A stretch of DNA of 64,000 nucleotides from G963704535 sp963704535 (GTDB lineage: Bacteria > Chloroflexota > Chloroflexia > Chloroflexales > Roseiflexaceae), in the NCBI GenBank assembly GCA_963704535.1, contig OY969916.1, forward strand, positions 682,001 through 746,000. Direction: 5' to 3'. The notes below the pieces were generated by a model. The model saw only the letters and a list, made by a program, of their open reading frames with translations. It ran no database searches and was not told the origin of the DNA. A program made the position numbers and the translations under genes. Shown in pieces: positions 1-9,815 of this stretch. Numbering within the stretch: position 1 is the stretch's first letter; every line of letters starts with the position of its first letter.

Positions 1-1181
1 AGTTTCACAAGCAGAATCCCAATATCACGGTGAAGATCGAGCAACTTGGCTGGGGAGATTACTGGAGCGGCATCCAGACCGGCATGGTCGGCGGCACCGC
101 GCCCGACGTCTTCACCAACCACCTGGCCAAGTACCCGGAGTTCGCCAGCAAGAACCAACTGGTCGACATCCAGCCGCTGGTCGACAAGGACAAGGTCGAC
201 GTCAACCAATACATTCCGGGCCTGGCCGACCTGTGGGTGCGCGACGGCAAGCGCTACGGCCTGCCGAAGGACTGGGATACGGTCGCGATCGTCTACAATA
301 CCGACATGCTCACGACGGCCGGCGTCGACCCGGCGTCGCTGAAGGATCTGAGCTGGAATGCCCAGGATGGCGGCACCTTCGGCGAGCTGGTTGCCAAGCT
401 GACGCTCAACTCGAACGGCAAGAACGGCCTCGACCCGGCCTTCGACAAGACCAAGGTCGTCCAGTACGGCTTTGTCCCGCAGGGCGCGGGCGGCTTCTCC
501 GGCCAGACCCAGTGGAGTATGTTCGCCGTCAGCAACGGCTTCAAGTTTACCGACGGCCCCTGGACCACCAAATACTACTACGACGACCCCAAACTGGCCG
601 AGACAATGCAGTGGTACGCCGACCTGGCCCTGGTCAAGGGCTTCGCCCCGCCGCTGGCCGACTACACCACCAATGGCGCCGGCACGTTCTTCCAGGCCGG
701 CAAGGCCGCGCTGACCACCGATGGCTCGTGGACGATCGGCGACTACGTGAAGAACTCCAAGTTCAAGCCTGGGTTCGCGCCGCTGCCGAAGGGGCCGGAG
801 GGCCGCAAGTCGATGTTCAACGGCTTGGCTGACTCGATCTGGATGGGCAGCCAGCACCAGGCGGAGGCCTGGCAATGGGTCAAGTTCGCCGCCTCGCCCG
901 CGTGCGCGGACATCGTCGGCAAGGCCGGCGTGGTGTTCCCGGCGATCAAGAGCGGTGTCGACGCATCTCTGGCGAAGCGTCAGGCGGATGGACTCGACGT
1001 GACCCCCTTCACCGACCAGGCGCTCGACCCCCAGGGCACGTTCCTGTTTCCGATCACCGACCACGGCGCTGAGATCACGACGATCATGGACCCCCTGATG
1101 CAAAGCATCATGCTGGGCGAGAAACCGGCCGCCGACGCGCTGAAGGAGGCCAGTACGCAGGTCAACGCGCTGTTCCAGTAG
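1..1181 (+). CDS. ABC transporter sugar-binding protein, family 1 (5' partial)
   Basis: The reading frame is already open at base 3 and runs to a TAG at 1179-1181, so the start and the lipoprotein signal lie outside the window; the GTG at 30 is internal. The text is typical of family 1 extracellular solute-binding proteins: a QLGWGDYWSGIQ segment, then GGTAPDVF in the first lobe, and a GLPKDWDTVAIVYNTDML hinge stretch with aromatic residues that stack on sugar. It would sit on the outer face of the membrane and deliver an oligosaccharide to a permease pair. The GH4 glycosidase just downstream suggests a glycoside-uptake locus. No permease or ATPase gene is visible in the window. The substrate cannot be read from the sequence. 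Confidence 0.93.
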   Translation, partial: FHKQNPNITVKIEQLGWGDYWSGIQTGMVGGTAPDVFTNHLAKYPEFASKNQLVDIQPLVDKDKVDVNQYIPGLADLWVRDGKRYGLPKDWDTVAIVYNTDMLTTAGVDPASLKDLSWNAQDGGTFGELVAKLTLNSNGKNGLDPAFDKTKVVQYGFVPQGAGGFSGQTQWSMFAVSNGFKFTDGPWTTKYYYDDPKLAETMQWYADLALVKGFAPPLADYTTNGAGTFFQAGKAALTTDGSWTIGDYVKNSKFKPGFAPLPKGPEGRKSMFNGLADSIWMGSQHQAEAWQWVKFAASPACADIVGKAGVVFPAIKSGVDASLAKRQADGLDVTPFTDQALDPQGTFLFPITDHGAEITTIMDPLMQSIMLGEKPAADALKEASTQVNALFQ

Positions 1182-1200
1182 CCGGAACGAATGGAGTTCC

Positions 1201-1225
1201 AGGGGCGGGCCAGTGGCCCGCCCCT
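1201..1225 (+). terminator. Perfect 11-bp GC hairpin after binding-protein gene
   Basis: Bases 1201-1211 and 1215-1225 are perfect inverted repeats with a 3-nt AGT loop, 19 bases after the stop codon. There is no U-tract, so it may act as a transcript 3' end or with Rho. A second smaller hairpin (1275-1282 with 1286-1293) lies before the GH4 gene. Confidence 0.6.
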
Positions 1226-1365
1226 GATCCCACTTGTGTCACGCACGGTGTGTGAAATGAGTTGTAAAAGGGGGTGTGGGGGAAGCCCCCACAGAAATTC
1301 CTTCCCACCTTATAACCCTGATAGGAATGCTATAGTTCTACCTGGCCAGATAGAAGGATTCGTAC

Positions 1366-2664
1366 ATGTGCAAAATCACGTTTATCGGCGCTGGGAGCAC
1401 AATTTTCGCCAAGAACCTGCTCGGTGATATTCTGAGCTTCCCAGAGCTAGCCGGCTCGACTATTAGCCTGTTCGACATCGACACCGAGCGGCTGCACACC
1501 TCGCAGATTGTGGCGCAGCGGATGGCCCAGGCGTTGGAAGTTCATCCGACGATCGAGGCTACCACCGACCGCCGCCGCGCGCTCGACGGCGCTGACTATG
1601 CGATCTGCATGATCCAGGTCGGCGGCTACAAGCCCTCCACGGTTGTGGACTTCGAGATCCCCAAGAAGTACGGCCTGCGCCAGACGATCGCCGACACGCT
1701 TGGCATCGGCGGGATCATGCGCGGTCTGCGCACTATCCCGGTGCTACTCGACATGTGCCGAGATATGGAGCAGCTCTGCCCAGACGTGACATTCTTGCAG
1801 TACGTCAATCCGATGGCGATCAATTGCTGGGCGATCAGCCGCGCAAGCCGGATCAAGACGGTCGGGCTGTGCCATAGCGTCCAGCATACGGCCGGCGAGC
1901 TGGCTCACGATATCGGCGTGCCGATCGAGGAGATCAGCTATGTCTGCGCCGGCATCAACCATGTCGCATTCTACCTGCACTTCGAGCGCGACGGTCAGGA
2001 CCTCTACCCCCTGATCCGCCAGGTGGCGACCGAAGGGCGCGTGCCGGATGAGAACCGCGTGCGCTACGAGATGTTGAAGCGGCTGGGCTACTTCGTGACC
2101 GAGTCGAGCGAGCACTTCAGCGAGTACACACCCTGGTTCATCAAGCGCGACCGGCCCGATCTGGTCGAGCGCTTCAACATCCCGCTGGACGAGTACATTA
2201 CCCGCTGCGAAAACCAACTCGCCGGCTGGGAGCGGCTACGTGCCCAAATGGTGCAGAGCGACGAGCCGTTGGGCGTGCAGCGCAGCCCGGAGTATGGCTC
2301 GCTGATTATTCACTCGATCGAGACCGGCCAGCCGCGGGTGATCTACGGCAACGTGCCAAACCACGGCTTGATCGACAACCTGCCGCAAGGCTGCTGTGTC
2401 GAAGTGCCCTGCCTGGTGGATAAGAATGGCCTCCAGCCGACCAAGATCGGCGCGCTACCGCCGCAGTTGGCCGGGCTGATGCAGACCAACATCAACGTCC
2501 AAGCGCTGACGGTCGAGGCGGCACTGACAAGGAAGCGCGAGCACATCTACCACGCCGCCATGCTCGACCCACATACAGCGGCCGAACTGGATCTAGACCA
2601 AATCTGGCACCTGGTTGACGATCTGATCGCCGCGCACGGCGATTGGCTGCCAGAGTATGCCTGA
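1366..2664 (+). CDS. Glycoside hydrolase family 4, alpha-galactosidase-like
   Basis: This is a 432-residue NAD- and metal-dependent GH4 enzyme, which cleaves glycosides by a redox-assisted elimination mechanism. The N-terminal Rossmann motif GAGST is at residues 8-12. The metal and catalytic residues expected in the family are Cys169 in LCHSVQ and His199 in GINHVAF; Asn148 lies in the NPM motif. The CHSVQ form resembles MelA-type alpha-galactosidases rather than maltose-6-phosphate or AglA types, but alpha-galacturonidase is also possible. ATG 1366 is preceded by AGAAGGAT at 1352-1359, a good ribosome-binding site. The protein is likely cytoplasmic and may hydrolyse sugars imported by the adjacent ABC system. 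Confidence 0.9.
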   Translation: MCKITFIGAGSTIFAKNLLGDILSFPELAGSTISLFDIDTERLHTSQIVAQRMAQALEVHPTIEATTDRRRALDGADYAICMIQVGGYKPSTVVDFEIPKKYGLRQTIADTLGIGGIMRGLRTIPVLLDMCRDMEQLCPDVTFLQYVNPMAINCWAISRASRIKTVGLCHSVQHTAGELAHDIGVPIEEISYVCAGINHVAFYLHFERDGQDLYPLIRQVATEGRVPDENRVRYEMLKRLGYFVTESSEHFSEYTPWFIKRDRPDLVERFNIPLDEYITRCENQLAGWERLRAQMVQSDEPLGVQRSPEYGSLIIHSIETGQPRVIYGNVPNHGLIDNLPQGCCVEVPCLVDKNGLQPTKIGALPPQLAGLMQTNINVQALTVEAALTRKREHIYHAAMLDPHTAAELDLDQIWHLVDDLIAAHGDWLPEYA

Positions 2665-2728
2665 CGGCTTTGAATGTCTATCGATCTTCAGCTCACACGT
2701 GCGCAGCTCGACCCGCAGTATGTGTTGC

Positions 2729-2762
2729 GTGTTGCGTGTCAGTGCGCACTGACACGCAACAC
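2729..2762. terminator. 34-bp perfect palindrome between convergent genes
   Basis: Bases 2729-2745 are the exact reverse complement of 2746-2762. It lies between the convergent GH4 and regulator genes and can end transcription from both sides. Flanking GTTGCGT-type repeats belong to the genome's heptamer repeat class. Confidence 0.55.
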
Positions 2763-2823
2763 ACAATACGCAACAGAGAATGGCGATCTCGATGACAAAT
2801 GACCCGCTAGGTGAAACGCCCTC

Positions 2824-5784
2824 TCACGCCCGGCACAGCTCCAGCGCATCGCAAACGACCTGGTCGAGTTCCATCGCCGAACCCTCGGCCGAGGCCGACG
2901 CGAAGGCCGTTTCGCCCAGCCGTGCCCGTAGGGCCGCCCGTATCGCGGCATGATCGGTGGCGGGGCCATGCACGGCGCTAGTTTCGCGGAGCGCATCGGC
3001 CGCCGCGAACAGCCGTACCGCTGCCTCCGGCCACCCCAGCCCCACGAATGCCGCCGCCAGCCCGGCCAGGCACTCGGCGCTGAACCAGGCATCGCCCAGC
3101 GCCCGAAAGACCCCCAGGCTTTCGGCGAACTGCCGCACCGCTTGCCCATAGGCAGCCCGCGCGTTCGCAACGTGCCCGCAGTAGTTGAGCACCCAGGCGT
3201 GGCCGCGCCGATCGCCCAGCTCCTGGAACAGCGCCAGGCTCTGCTCAAACAGCGCCGCCGCCCGCCCGTGATCGCCCTGGGCCAGCACCGCCTGCCCCTG
3301 GTCGGCCAGCGCCCAAGCGTAGCCGCGCTGGTCGCCCAGCTCCTGGAACAGCGCCAGGCTCTGCTCAAACAGCGCCGCCGCGCGTGTATGGTCGCCCTGG
3401 GCCAGCACCGCCTGCCCTTGATTGGTGAGCGCCCAGCCGATGCCGTGGCGGTAGCCCAGGCCCTGGAACAGCGCCACACTCTCCGCGAACAGCGTCGCCG
3501 CCCGGTCGTAATCCCCGCGCGTCTGGGCCACCTGCCCCTGGACCGTCACCGCGACCGCGCGGCCGCGCCGGTCGCCCAGTTCCTGAAAGAGCGCCAGGCT
3601 TTGATCGAGCAGCGCCGCCGCCAGGTCGTAGTCGCCCTGGGCCTGCGCGATCTGCGCGCGGTTGGTGAGCGCCAGGGCGCTGCCCTCCCGGTCGCCCAAC
3701 GCCCGAAAGCGGGCCAGGCTCTGCTCGAACAACTCCGCCGCGCGCCCGTAGGCGCTCTGCGCCTCGGCCACCTGCCCCAGGTGGTTGATCATGGTGGCGC
3801 TGCCGGCCAGGTCGCCCAGGTCTTCGCACAGCGCGCGGCCCGCCTCCAGCAGCGCCGTAGCCTGCTCCCAGTCGTTCTGGGCCCAGGCCAGGCGACCACC
3901 CCCGCCCAGCACCCGCGCCCGCGCCAGCGATGGCCCGCTGGCGCTCCCCGCCAGCAGGGTCGCGATCCACGCGCGGCCCTCGCCGATGTACCCGCGCACC
4001 AGCCAGAACTCCCAGAGCGCGCCCGCCAGCCGCAGCCCAACCTCGGAGGGGGTGACAAGGTGAGGGGGTGACAAGGTGAGGGGGTGACAAGGTGAGGGGG
4101 TGATGATGAAACCATCCTCCTGTTGAACTGTCATCTTGTCATCTTGATCAGTCACCTTGTCACCTTGCCACCCCCTCACCTTGTCACGGAGGCTCCAGGC
4201 CAGCGCCGCCCGCAGGTTGTCGTGCTCGGCGTCGAGTAGTTCCAGCCAGCTTTCCTGCTCGGTATCCTGGAGGTGCGGCTGCGCGGCCTCGGCCAGCGCG
4301 AGATAGTGCAGGGCGTGCCGCCAGCGCAGCCCGTCCAGCTCGCCGCTGGCGTCCAGTTGCTCCAGGGCGTACTCCCGCAGCGTCTCCAGCATCACGAAAC
4401 GGCCCTCGACGCTCTCCTCGTACCGCAGCAGGCTTTGATCGACGAGCGCGGTTAGTAAATTGAAAATTGAACATTGAAAATTGAAAATGGATCGTTGAGG
4501 CTGGTCAATTCTCAATTCTTCATTTTCAATTCTCAATTCCGAAGCGACGGCTTCGGCCGCGTCCAGAGTGCAGCCGCCCACAAACACGCCCAGCCGCCGA
4601 AACAGCGCCTGCTCGGATGGGGTCAGCAGGTTGTAGCTCCAGGCGATCGCGTCGCGCAGCGTCTGCTGGCGGGCCGGCACATCGCGCGGGCCGCCGGTGA
4701 GGATGGTCAGCCGTTGGGTCATCCGGGCCAGCAGCGCCTGCGGGGCCAGCAGCTTCATCCGCGCGGCGGCCAGCTCGATCGCCAGCGGCAGCCCATCGAC
4801 GCGCGCGCAGATCTCGGCGACGGCGGCGGCGTTCGCCGGGGTCAGCGCAAAGCCCGGGCGTACTGCCCGCGCACGCTCGACGAACAGCGCCACGGCCGGA
4901 TACTGCGCCAGCTCGGCTACAGAACCGAGAACCGAGAACCGAGAACCATCGCTAGAACCGAGAACTGAGAACTGAGAACCTTCCGTGGGATCTCCCGGTT
5001 CTTGGTTCTTGGCTCTTGGTTCTCCGGCGCCCCTTGGTTCTTGGTTCTTGGTTCTTGGTTCTTGGGGGGGCAGCGCCAGCGGCGGCACCGGGAACTCGTA
5101 CTCGCCGGAAAGGTGCAAGACCCCCCGGCTAGTCACCAGCACCTTGAGCTGCGGCGCGTGCGCCAGCAAGGTGGCGATCAGCGGCGCGGCGCCGGCGACC
5201 TGCTCGAAGTTATCCAGCACCAGCAGCAACTGCTTCTCGCGCAGAAAGGCCGTCAGGTCCTCGATGCTCGGCTGGCTGCCGGCCTGGGTGCGATCAAGGG
5301 TCTGGGCGATCGTGGAGCCGACCAGGCCGGGGGCGGTGATCGCGGCCAGCGCCACAAAGCACACACCGTCGCGAAAATCACCCAGCAACTCGGCGGCCAC
5401 CTGGAGGCCAAGCCGAGTCTTGCCGGCGCCACCAGGGCCGGTGAGCGTCACCAAGCGCACCCCGCTGCGCCGCAGACACGCCCGCAGCGCCGTGACCTCC
5501 TGCTCGCGGCCGATCAGCAGGTTCGGCGGCGCCAGGAGATTGTTGAATGGCCGGTGCAACTTGCTGCGACCAGAGGCGATAAAGGCCACGCGCTGGGCCG
5601 GCTCGATGTCGAGCTGGTCGGCCAGCCGGGCGACGAACGGGCGCGAAGGACGGGTCTGGTTAGCCTCGATTTTGCGAATCGTGATCTCCGCGCACCCGAT
5701 CCGCTGCGCCAGGTTCGCCTGCGTCAGGTCGAGGGCCTTGCGGCGCCGCTTGACCCAACCACCAAACAACTCGCCGCCATCCAT
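2824..5784 (-). CDS. XRE / NB-ARC ATPase / TPR transcriptional regulator
   Basis: The 986-residue protein has three parts. Residues 1-60 form an XRE helix-turn-helix (LDLTQANLAQRIGCAEITIR). A STAND/NB-ARC ATPase follows with a Walker A motif GPGGAGKT and a Walker B-like LLLVLDNFEQV. The C-terminal half carries about seven TPR-like repeats of 40 residues (LFEQSLALFQELGDRRG type). ATG 5784 has an AGGAG site upstream. Such proteins are ATP-gated regulators whose TPRs sense an unknown ligand or partner. Three low-complexity inserts encoded by short DNA repeats interrupt it: near 4918-5070 (EPRTKNQEP type), near 4455-4540 (NFQCSIFN type) and near 4041-4186 (PSPCHPLTLSP type). It diverges from the GH81 gene and may control it, which is inference. 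Confidence 0.88.
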   Translation of the reverse strand: MDGGELFGGWVKRRRKALDLTQANLAQRIGCAEITIRKIEANQTRPSRPFVARLADQLDIEPAQRVAFIASGRSKLHRPFNNLLAPPNLLIGREQEVTALRACLRRSGVRLVTLTGPGGAGKTRLGLQVAAELLGDFRDGVCFVALAAITAPGLVGSTIAQTLDRTQAGSQPSIEDLTAFLREKQLLLVLDNFEQVAGAAPLIATLLAHAPQLKVLVTSRGVLHLSGEYEFPVPPLALPPQEPRTKNQEPRGAGEPRAKNQEPGDPTEGSQFSVLGSSDGSRFSVLGSVAELAQYPAVALFVERARAVRPGFALTPANAAAVAEICARVDGLPLAIELAAARMKLLAPQALLARMTQRLTILTGGPRDVPARQQTLRDAIAWSYNLLTPSEQALFRRLGVFVGGCTLDAAEAVASELRIENEELRIDQPQRSIFNFQCSIFNLLTALVDQSLLRYEESVEGRFVMLETLREYALEQLDASGELDGLRWRHALHYLALAEAAQPHLQDTEQESWLELLDAEHDNLRAALAWSLRDKVRGWQGDKVTDQDDKMTVQQEDGFIITPSPCHPLTLSPPHLVTPSEVGLRLAGALWEFWLVRGYIGEGRAWIATLLAGSASGPSLARARVLGGGGRLAWAQNDWEQATALLEAGRALCEDLGDLAGSATMINHLGQVAEAQSAYGRAAELFEQSLARFRALGDREGSALALTNRAQIAQAQGDYDLAAALLDQSLALFQELGDRRGRAVAVTVQGQVAQTRGDYDRAATLFAESVALFQGLGYRHGIGWALTNQGQAVLAQGDHTRAAALFEQSLALFQELGDQRGYAWALADQGQAVLAQGDHGRAAALFEQSLALFQELGDRRGHAWVLNYCGHVANARAAYGQAVRQFAESLGVFRALGDAWFSAECLAGLAAAFVGLGWPEAAVRLFAAADALRETSAVHGPATDHAAIRAALRARLGETAFASASAEGSAMELDQVVCDALELCRA
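4041..4186 (-). repeat. In-frame tandem short repeat inside regulator gene
   Basis: GGGGGTGACAAGGTGA-type units recur between 4050 and 4102, and TTGTCA/TTGTCACC units at 4131-4186. They are translated in frame as a Pro/Ser/His-rich linker just before the TPR region. Further in-frame repeats in the same gene lie at 4455-4540 and 4918-5070. These units are the same as those found in intergenic DNA elsewhere in the window. Confidence 0.8.
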
Positions 5785-6159
5785 ACGATCGCTCCTTCGC
5801 TCACCGTAAGGTTAGGGTCTCGGAAACTAAAACATCTCGTCGTGAAACGTGATGCGTGAAACGTGAGGCCCTTTCACGCATCACGTTTCACGTTTCACGT
5901 CACGACTGGGATGGTTTAAAAAACCGCGCGTCCCTTAAATTATATCCCGAAACGACCGGCTTTTCTATCGCTAATCCTATCGGTCGACACCTTGCGATCG
6001 GCGGGACACCCGTGCTTTAATGGCGCTACCTGGAGTATTGGGAGACCGGCTGAAAGGGAGAGTTTGAGGGGTTGCCCCTCAAGACCCCTCTCCACCACAG
6101 ATCGCGAGGGAGAACGCGACCTTTTCAGACAGTCTCAGAGAAGAAGAAGGAGGATTACA
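5785..6159. promoter_or_regulatory. Divergent intergenic region with hairpins
   Basis: This gene-free stretch separates the divergent regulator and GH81 genes, so both promoters should be here. Bases 5841-5860 and 5873-5892 are a perfect 20-bp inverted repeat built of GTGAAAC/GATGC heptamers. A small dyad GGTTT-AAA-AAACC is near 5912. A second hairpin, 6064-6071 with 6075-6082, belongs to the dispersed TTGAGGGG/CCCCTCAA family and is followed by a TTTTCAGACAGTCTC tail. I cannot name a convincing -35/-10 pair. Confidence 0.5.
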
Positions 6160-9100
6160 ATGAGGTCGATCCAAGCTTCGTCTCGCCCGCAGCGCCGCTT
6201 CATCAGGATGCGTACGCTCGCGGCACTAGCACTGGTGGTGAGCATCATGCTCGGCGACATCCTCGCGCTTGGACCCACGCCGGTCTACGCCGCGCCGGTA
6301 GCGGTGGGGCTGGGCAGCTACAACACAACCCTGCCGGCCGGCAGGTTGGGACCCACGAACTCGGCCGGCGCCGCAGTCACGCCCAAGAAGACCGCCAATG
6401 TCACCGGCGCGATGCCGACCAACGACTGGTGGTCCTCGCTGGGCTGGCAGCGCTACGCCGGCAACCCGTACTCGGAAAATATGTACGCCCACCCACTAGC
6501 GCTGCACGCCAAATCCGGCGGGCTGGGCGTCAGCTACCCGACCAACACGACGATCTCGACCTCCAGCCCGGCCTACCTCCAGGAGTACCACACCACCTAC
6601 GCCGAGGACCTGATGGTCGGCGTGGCCGGGCTGAACTCGCCCGACGCCAAGGTGGACGGCTTCTCCGACTGGACCGTCACCGGCGCCTGGTCCGACGGCA
6701 CCCGCACGCTCAAGGCCACCTTCGGCCACGGCCTGCCCTACGTGTATGTCACCAAAACCGGCGGCGACGCGCTGGTGGTCTTCAATGGGGCGCCCACGAT
6801 CTGGTCCAATAGCGGCGGCACGATCGGCGCCACCGTCAATGGCCACCACTACGGCATCTTCGGCCCGGCCGGCGCCGCCTGGACCGTCGCCGGCACGACG
6901 CTGCAATCCTCACTAGCCGGCAAGGACTACTACTCGGTGGCCGTGCTGCCCGACGCCAGCGCCGCGACCCTGACCTTCTTCAAGAACCACGCCTATGCGT
7001 TCGTCACCAACACCACGGTGAGCTGGAGCTACAATGCGTCCAACGCCGGGCTGACGACCAACTACAACGCCACCACCACCGTCAAAGAAGGCACCGAGAC
7101 GCGCCCGCTGCTGGGGCTCTACCGCCACCAATGGCTCAACACAACCGCGGCGCTGACCACCTACACCTACGGCTCCCCGCGTGGGCAACTCAAGGTGCTG
7201 CAAGGCTCATCGTTCAGTACAGCCATGACCTTCAACGGTGTTCTGCCTTCCATGCCCGACAAAGGCAGCTATAACCGCACTACGCTGTATAATTACGTCA
7301 ACGACTTCTACACCGCCAACAACTACTGGCTCTCGAACTCCAGCGGCACCTACTGGACCGGGAAATCGCTAGGGCGGCTGGCGGGGCTGGTGCGGATCGC
7401 CGAGCAGGTCGGGCACACAGCGGCGCGCGACAGCTTCCTGGCGGCGATCAAGGCCAAGCTGCAAGACTGGTTCCAGGCGCCCGATGGCAAGTCCTCGAAC
7501 ATGTTCTACTACAATAGCGCCTGGGGCACGCTGATCGGCTACCCGGCCGAGTACGGCAGCGACACCGAGCTGAACGACCATCACTTCCACTACGGCTACT
7601 ACGTCCAGGCCGCCGCCACCGTCGCGCAGTACGACCCCACCTGGGCCGCCGATGGCAACTGGGGCGGGATGGTCAAGTTATTGATCAAAGATGCCGCCAA
7701 CTGGGACAGCGCCGAAACCCGCTTCCCACGCCTGCGCACATTCGACCCGTATGCCAGGCACTCGTGGGCCGCTGGTCACGCCGGGTTTGCCGCCGGCAAC
7801 AACCAGGAATCCTCGTCCGAGTCGATCAACTTCTCGGCCGCGCTGGTGCTGTGGGGCGCCACGACCGGCGACACGACCATCCGCGACCTGGGGATCTACC
7901 TGTACACCAATGAGGTCAATGCGATCGAGCAGTACTGGTTCGACCTCAACGACGCGACCTTCCCGGCCGGCTTCAACCACTCGACGCTGGGGCTGCTGTG
8001 GGGCGACGGCGGCGCCTACGCGACCTGGTTCAGCGCCGAGCCGGAACATATCCATGGCATCAACTACCTGCCCGTCACCGCCGGCTCGCTGTACCTGGGC
8101 CGCAACCCCAGCTATATCACCAGCAACTACAACGAGCTGACCGGCAACAATGGCGGCCCTGAAACGGTCTGGCAGGGGCTGATCTGGTCGTTCTACGCGC
8201 TGAACGACGGGCCGGGCGCGGTCACGAAGTTCAATGCCAACCCCGGCTACGCGACCGAAGAAGGCGAGAGCAAGGCCCACACCTACCACTGGATTCATAA
8301 TCTCAATGCGATGGGCCAGCTCGACAAGACCATCACCGCTAACGTCCCGACCTACGCGGTCTTCAATAAGGCCGGCACGCGTACGTATGTGGCCTACAAC
8401 CCCGGCAGCAGCGCGACCACGGTCACGTTCTCTAATGGGGCCACCCTGAGCGTGCCGGCCCGCTCGCTGGCGGCCAGCGGCGGCACACCCGGCGACACGC
8501 AGCCGCCGACCGCGCCGACCAACCTGACCTCGCCCTCCAAGACCAGTACCAGCGTCTCGCTGGCCTGGACCGCTTCCACCGACAACGTCGGCGTGACCGG
8601 CTACGACATCTTCAATGGCGCGGCGTCAGCCGGGTCGAGCGCCGGCACATCGTTCACCGTGACGGGGCTGACGCCCAACACGGCCTACAGCTTCACCGTG
8701 AAAGCCAGGGACGCGGCCGGCAATCTCTCGGTCGCCAGCAACGCCGTGAATGTGACCACCAACCCCGGCGGCGGCACGGGCACTGACCTCAAGGGTGAAT
8801 ATTACGACAACACCAACTTCACCACCCTCAAGGTCACGCGCACCGACGCCACAGTGAATTTCGATTGGGGCAGCGGCACGCCTGACCCGACCGTCGGCGC
8901 CGACACATTCTCGGTGCGCTGGACCGGCCAGGTGCAGCCGCTGTACTCGCAGACCTACACCTTCTACACCACCTCCGACGACGGCGTGCGGCTGTGGGTC
9001 AACGGCGTGCAATTGGTCAACAACTGGACCGATCACGGCCCGACCGAGAACAGCGGGACGATCGTGCTGACCGCCGGCCAGAAGTACGACATCCTGATCG

Positions 9101-9732
9101 AGTACTACGAGAACGGCGGCGGCGCGGTGGCGAAGCTCTCATGGTCCAGCACGAGCCAGGCCAAGCAGATCATCCCACAGAGCCAGCTCTACCCGGCCGG
9201 CTCCACGCCCAAGACCAACACGCTCTACGTCATCGACGGCGCGGCCGGCGGGGTGTCGGGCAGCCTGGGCTTCGCCGCCGGCGCCGCCGCCGCGACCGAC
9301 ACAGTCCCCTCGGCGGGCGGCGGCACCTTCAACGGGACGCCCAACAACCCGCTGGTGTACCTGGTGAGCAATGTGAGCGGCACCTACAACTCGACCAAGA
9401 GCACTACCTTCAGCCTGTACGTGGACGCCGGGACCAATGTGGGCGACGCAACCCAAGCGCGCGTCTCCTACGACTTCACCGGCGACGGCACCTACGACCG
9501 GGTCGAGACCTACAACTACTTCGCGACCAACGACGTGGCCGGCTGGGAGCAGTACACCCAAGCGCGCGGGCTGCAATCGTCCAGCGGCAGCTTCGCCAAC
9601 CTGAGCAATGGGCGAATCAGGATCGAGGTCTGGAGCGCGATCGGCACGCACACCACCGCCCTACGCACCAGCGCGACGGCCGGCGACGGTTCGCAGTCGG
9701 TGGTGGTAATCCCGTTTGGGGCGATCCAGTGA
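6160..9732 (+). CDS. Secreted GH81 endo-beta-1,3-glucanase with FN3 and PA14 domains
   Basis: The start is ATG 6160, preceded by AAGAAGGAGGAT; the open frame extends upstream but without a site. The 1190-residue protein begins with a signal peptide (RRFIRMRTLAAL... ending VYAA). The GH81 region (about nt 6298-8460) shows MPTNDWWSSL, the SGGLGVSYP strand, DHHFHYGYYV and the catalytic-type NNQESSSESIN. An FN3 domain follows (about 8490-8763), then a PA14 domain (about 8785-9198, with YYDNTNF and TSDDGVRLWVNG). The C-terminal domain of about 170 residues starts TLYVIDGAAGG; I have seen this type at the end of beta-1,3-glucanases but cannot assign a CBM family. The protein likely degrades fungal or algal laminarin-type glucan outside the cell. 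It is probably monocistronic. Confidence 0.92.
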   Translation: MRSIQASSRPQRRFIRMRTLAALALVVSIMLGDILALGPTPVYAAPVAVGLGSYNTTLPAGRLGPTNSAGAAVTPKKTANVTGAMPTNDWWSSLGWQRYAGNPYSENMYAHPLALHAKSGGLGVSYPTNTTISTSSPAYLQEYHTTYAEDLMVGVAGLNSPDAKVDGFSDWTVTGAWSDGTRTLKATFGHGLPYVYVTKTGGDALVVFNGAPTIWSNSGGTIGATVNGHHYGIFGPAGAAWTVAGTTLQSSLAGKDYYSVAVLPDASAATLTFFKNHAYAFVTNTTVSWSYNASNAGLTTNYNATTTVKEGTETRPLLGLYRHQWLNTTAALTTYTYGSPRGQLKVLQGSSFSTAMTFNGVLPSMPDKGSYNRTTLYNYVNDFYTANNYWLSNSSGTYWTGKSLGRLAGLVRIAEQVGHTAARDSFLAAIKAKLQDWFQAPDGKSSNMFYYNSAWGTLIGYPAEYGSDTELNDHHFHYGYYVQAAATVAQYDPTWAADGNWGGMVKLLIKDAANWDSAETRFPRLRTFDPYARHSWAAGHAGFAAGNNQESSSESINFSAALVLWGATTGDTTIRDLGIYLYTNEVNAIEQYWFDLNDATFPAGFNHSTLGLLWGDGGAYATWFSAEPEHIHGINYLPVTAGSLYLGRNPSYITSNYNELTGNNGGPETVWQGLIWSFYALNDGPGAVTKFNANPGYATEEGESKAHTYHWIHNLNAMGQLDKTITANVPTYAVFNKAGTRTYVAYNPGSSATTVTFSNGATLSVPARSLAASGGTPGDTQPPTAPTNLTSPSKTSTSVSLAWTASTDNVGVTGYDIFNGAASAGSSAGTSFTVTGLTPNTAYSFTVKARDAAGNLSVASNAVNVTTNPGGGTGTDLKGEYYDNTNFTTLKVTRTDATVNFDWGSGTPDPTVGADTFSVRWTGQVQPLYSQTYTFYTTSDDGVRLWVNGVQLVNNWTDHGPTENSGTIVLTAGQKYDILIEYYENGGGAVAKLSWSSTSQAKQIIPQSQLYPAGSTPKTNTLYVIDGAAGGVSGSLGFAAGAAAATDTVPSAGGGTFNGTPNNPLVYLVSNVSGTYNSTKSTTFSLYVDAGTNVGDATQARVSYDFTGDGTYDRVETYNYFATNDVAGWEQYTQARGLQSSSGSFANLSNGRIRIEVWSAIGTHTTALRTSATAGDGSQSVVVIPFGAIQ

Positions 9733-9763
9733 CAGGAGCTATGTAGTCACCTGCACATAAAAC

Positions 9764-9794
9764 ACCACCGCTCGCCAGCCTGGCGAGCGGTGGT
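9764..9794. terminator. Bidirectional terminator hairpin
   Basis: Bases 9764-9777 and 9781-9794 form a perfect 14-bp stem with loop GCC. ATTTAC follows on the plus side. On the minus side the stem is followed by GTTTTATG. It serves the convergent GH81 gene and the small minus-strand gene. Confidence 0.8.
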
Positions 9795-9815
9795 ATTTAC
9801 GTTGGAGTGAGCGCA

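Noticed and set aside
5992..6159. Upstream start for the GH81 gene
   Set aside because: It crosses a dispersed hairpin repeat and would bury the signal peptide; ATG 6160 has a strong ribosome-binding site.
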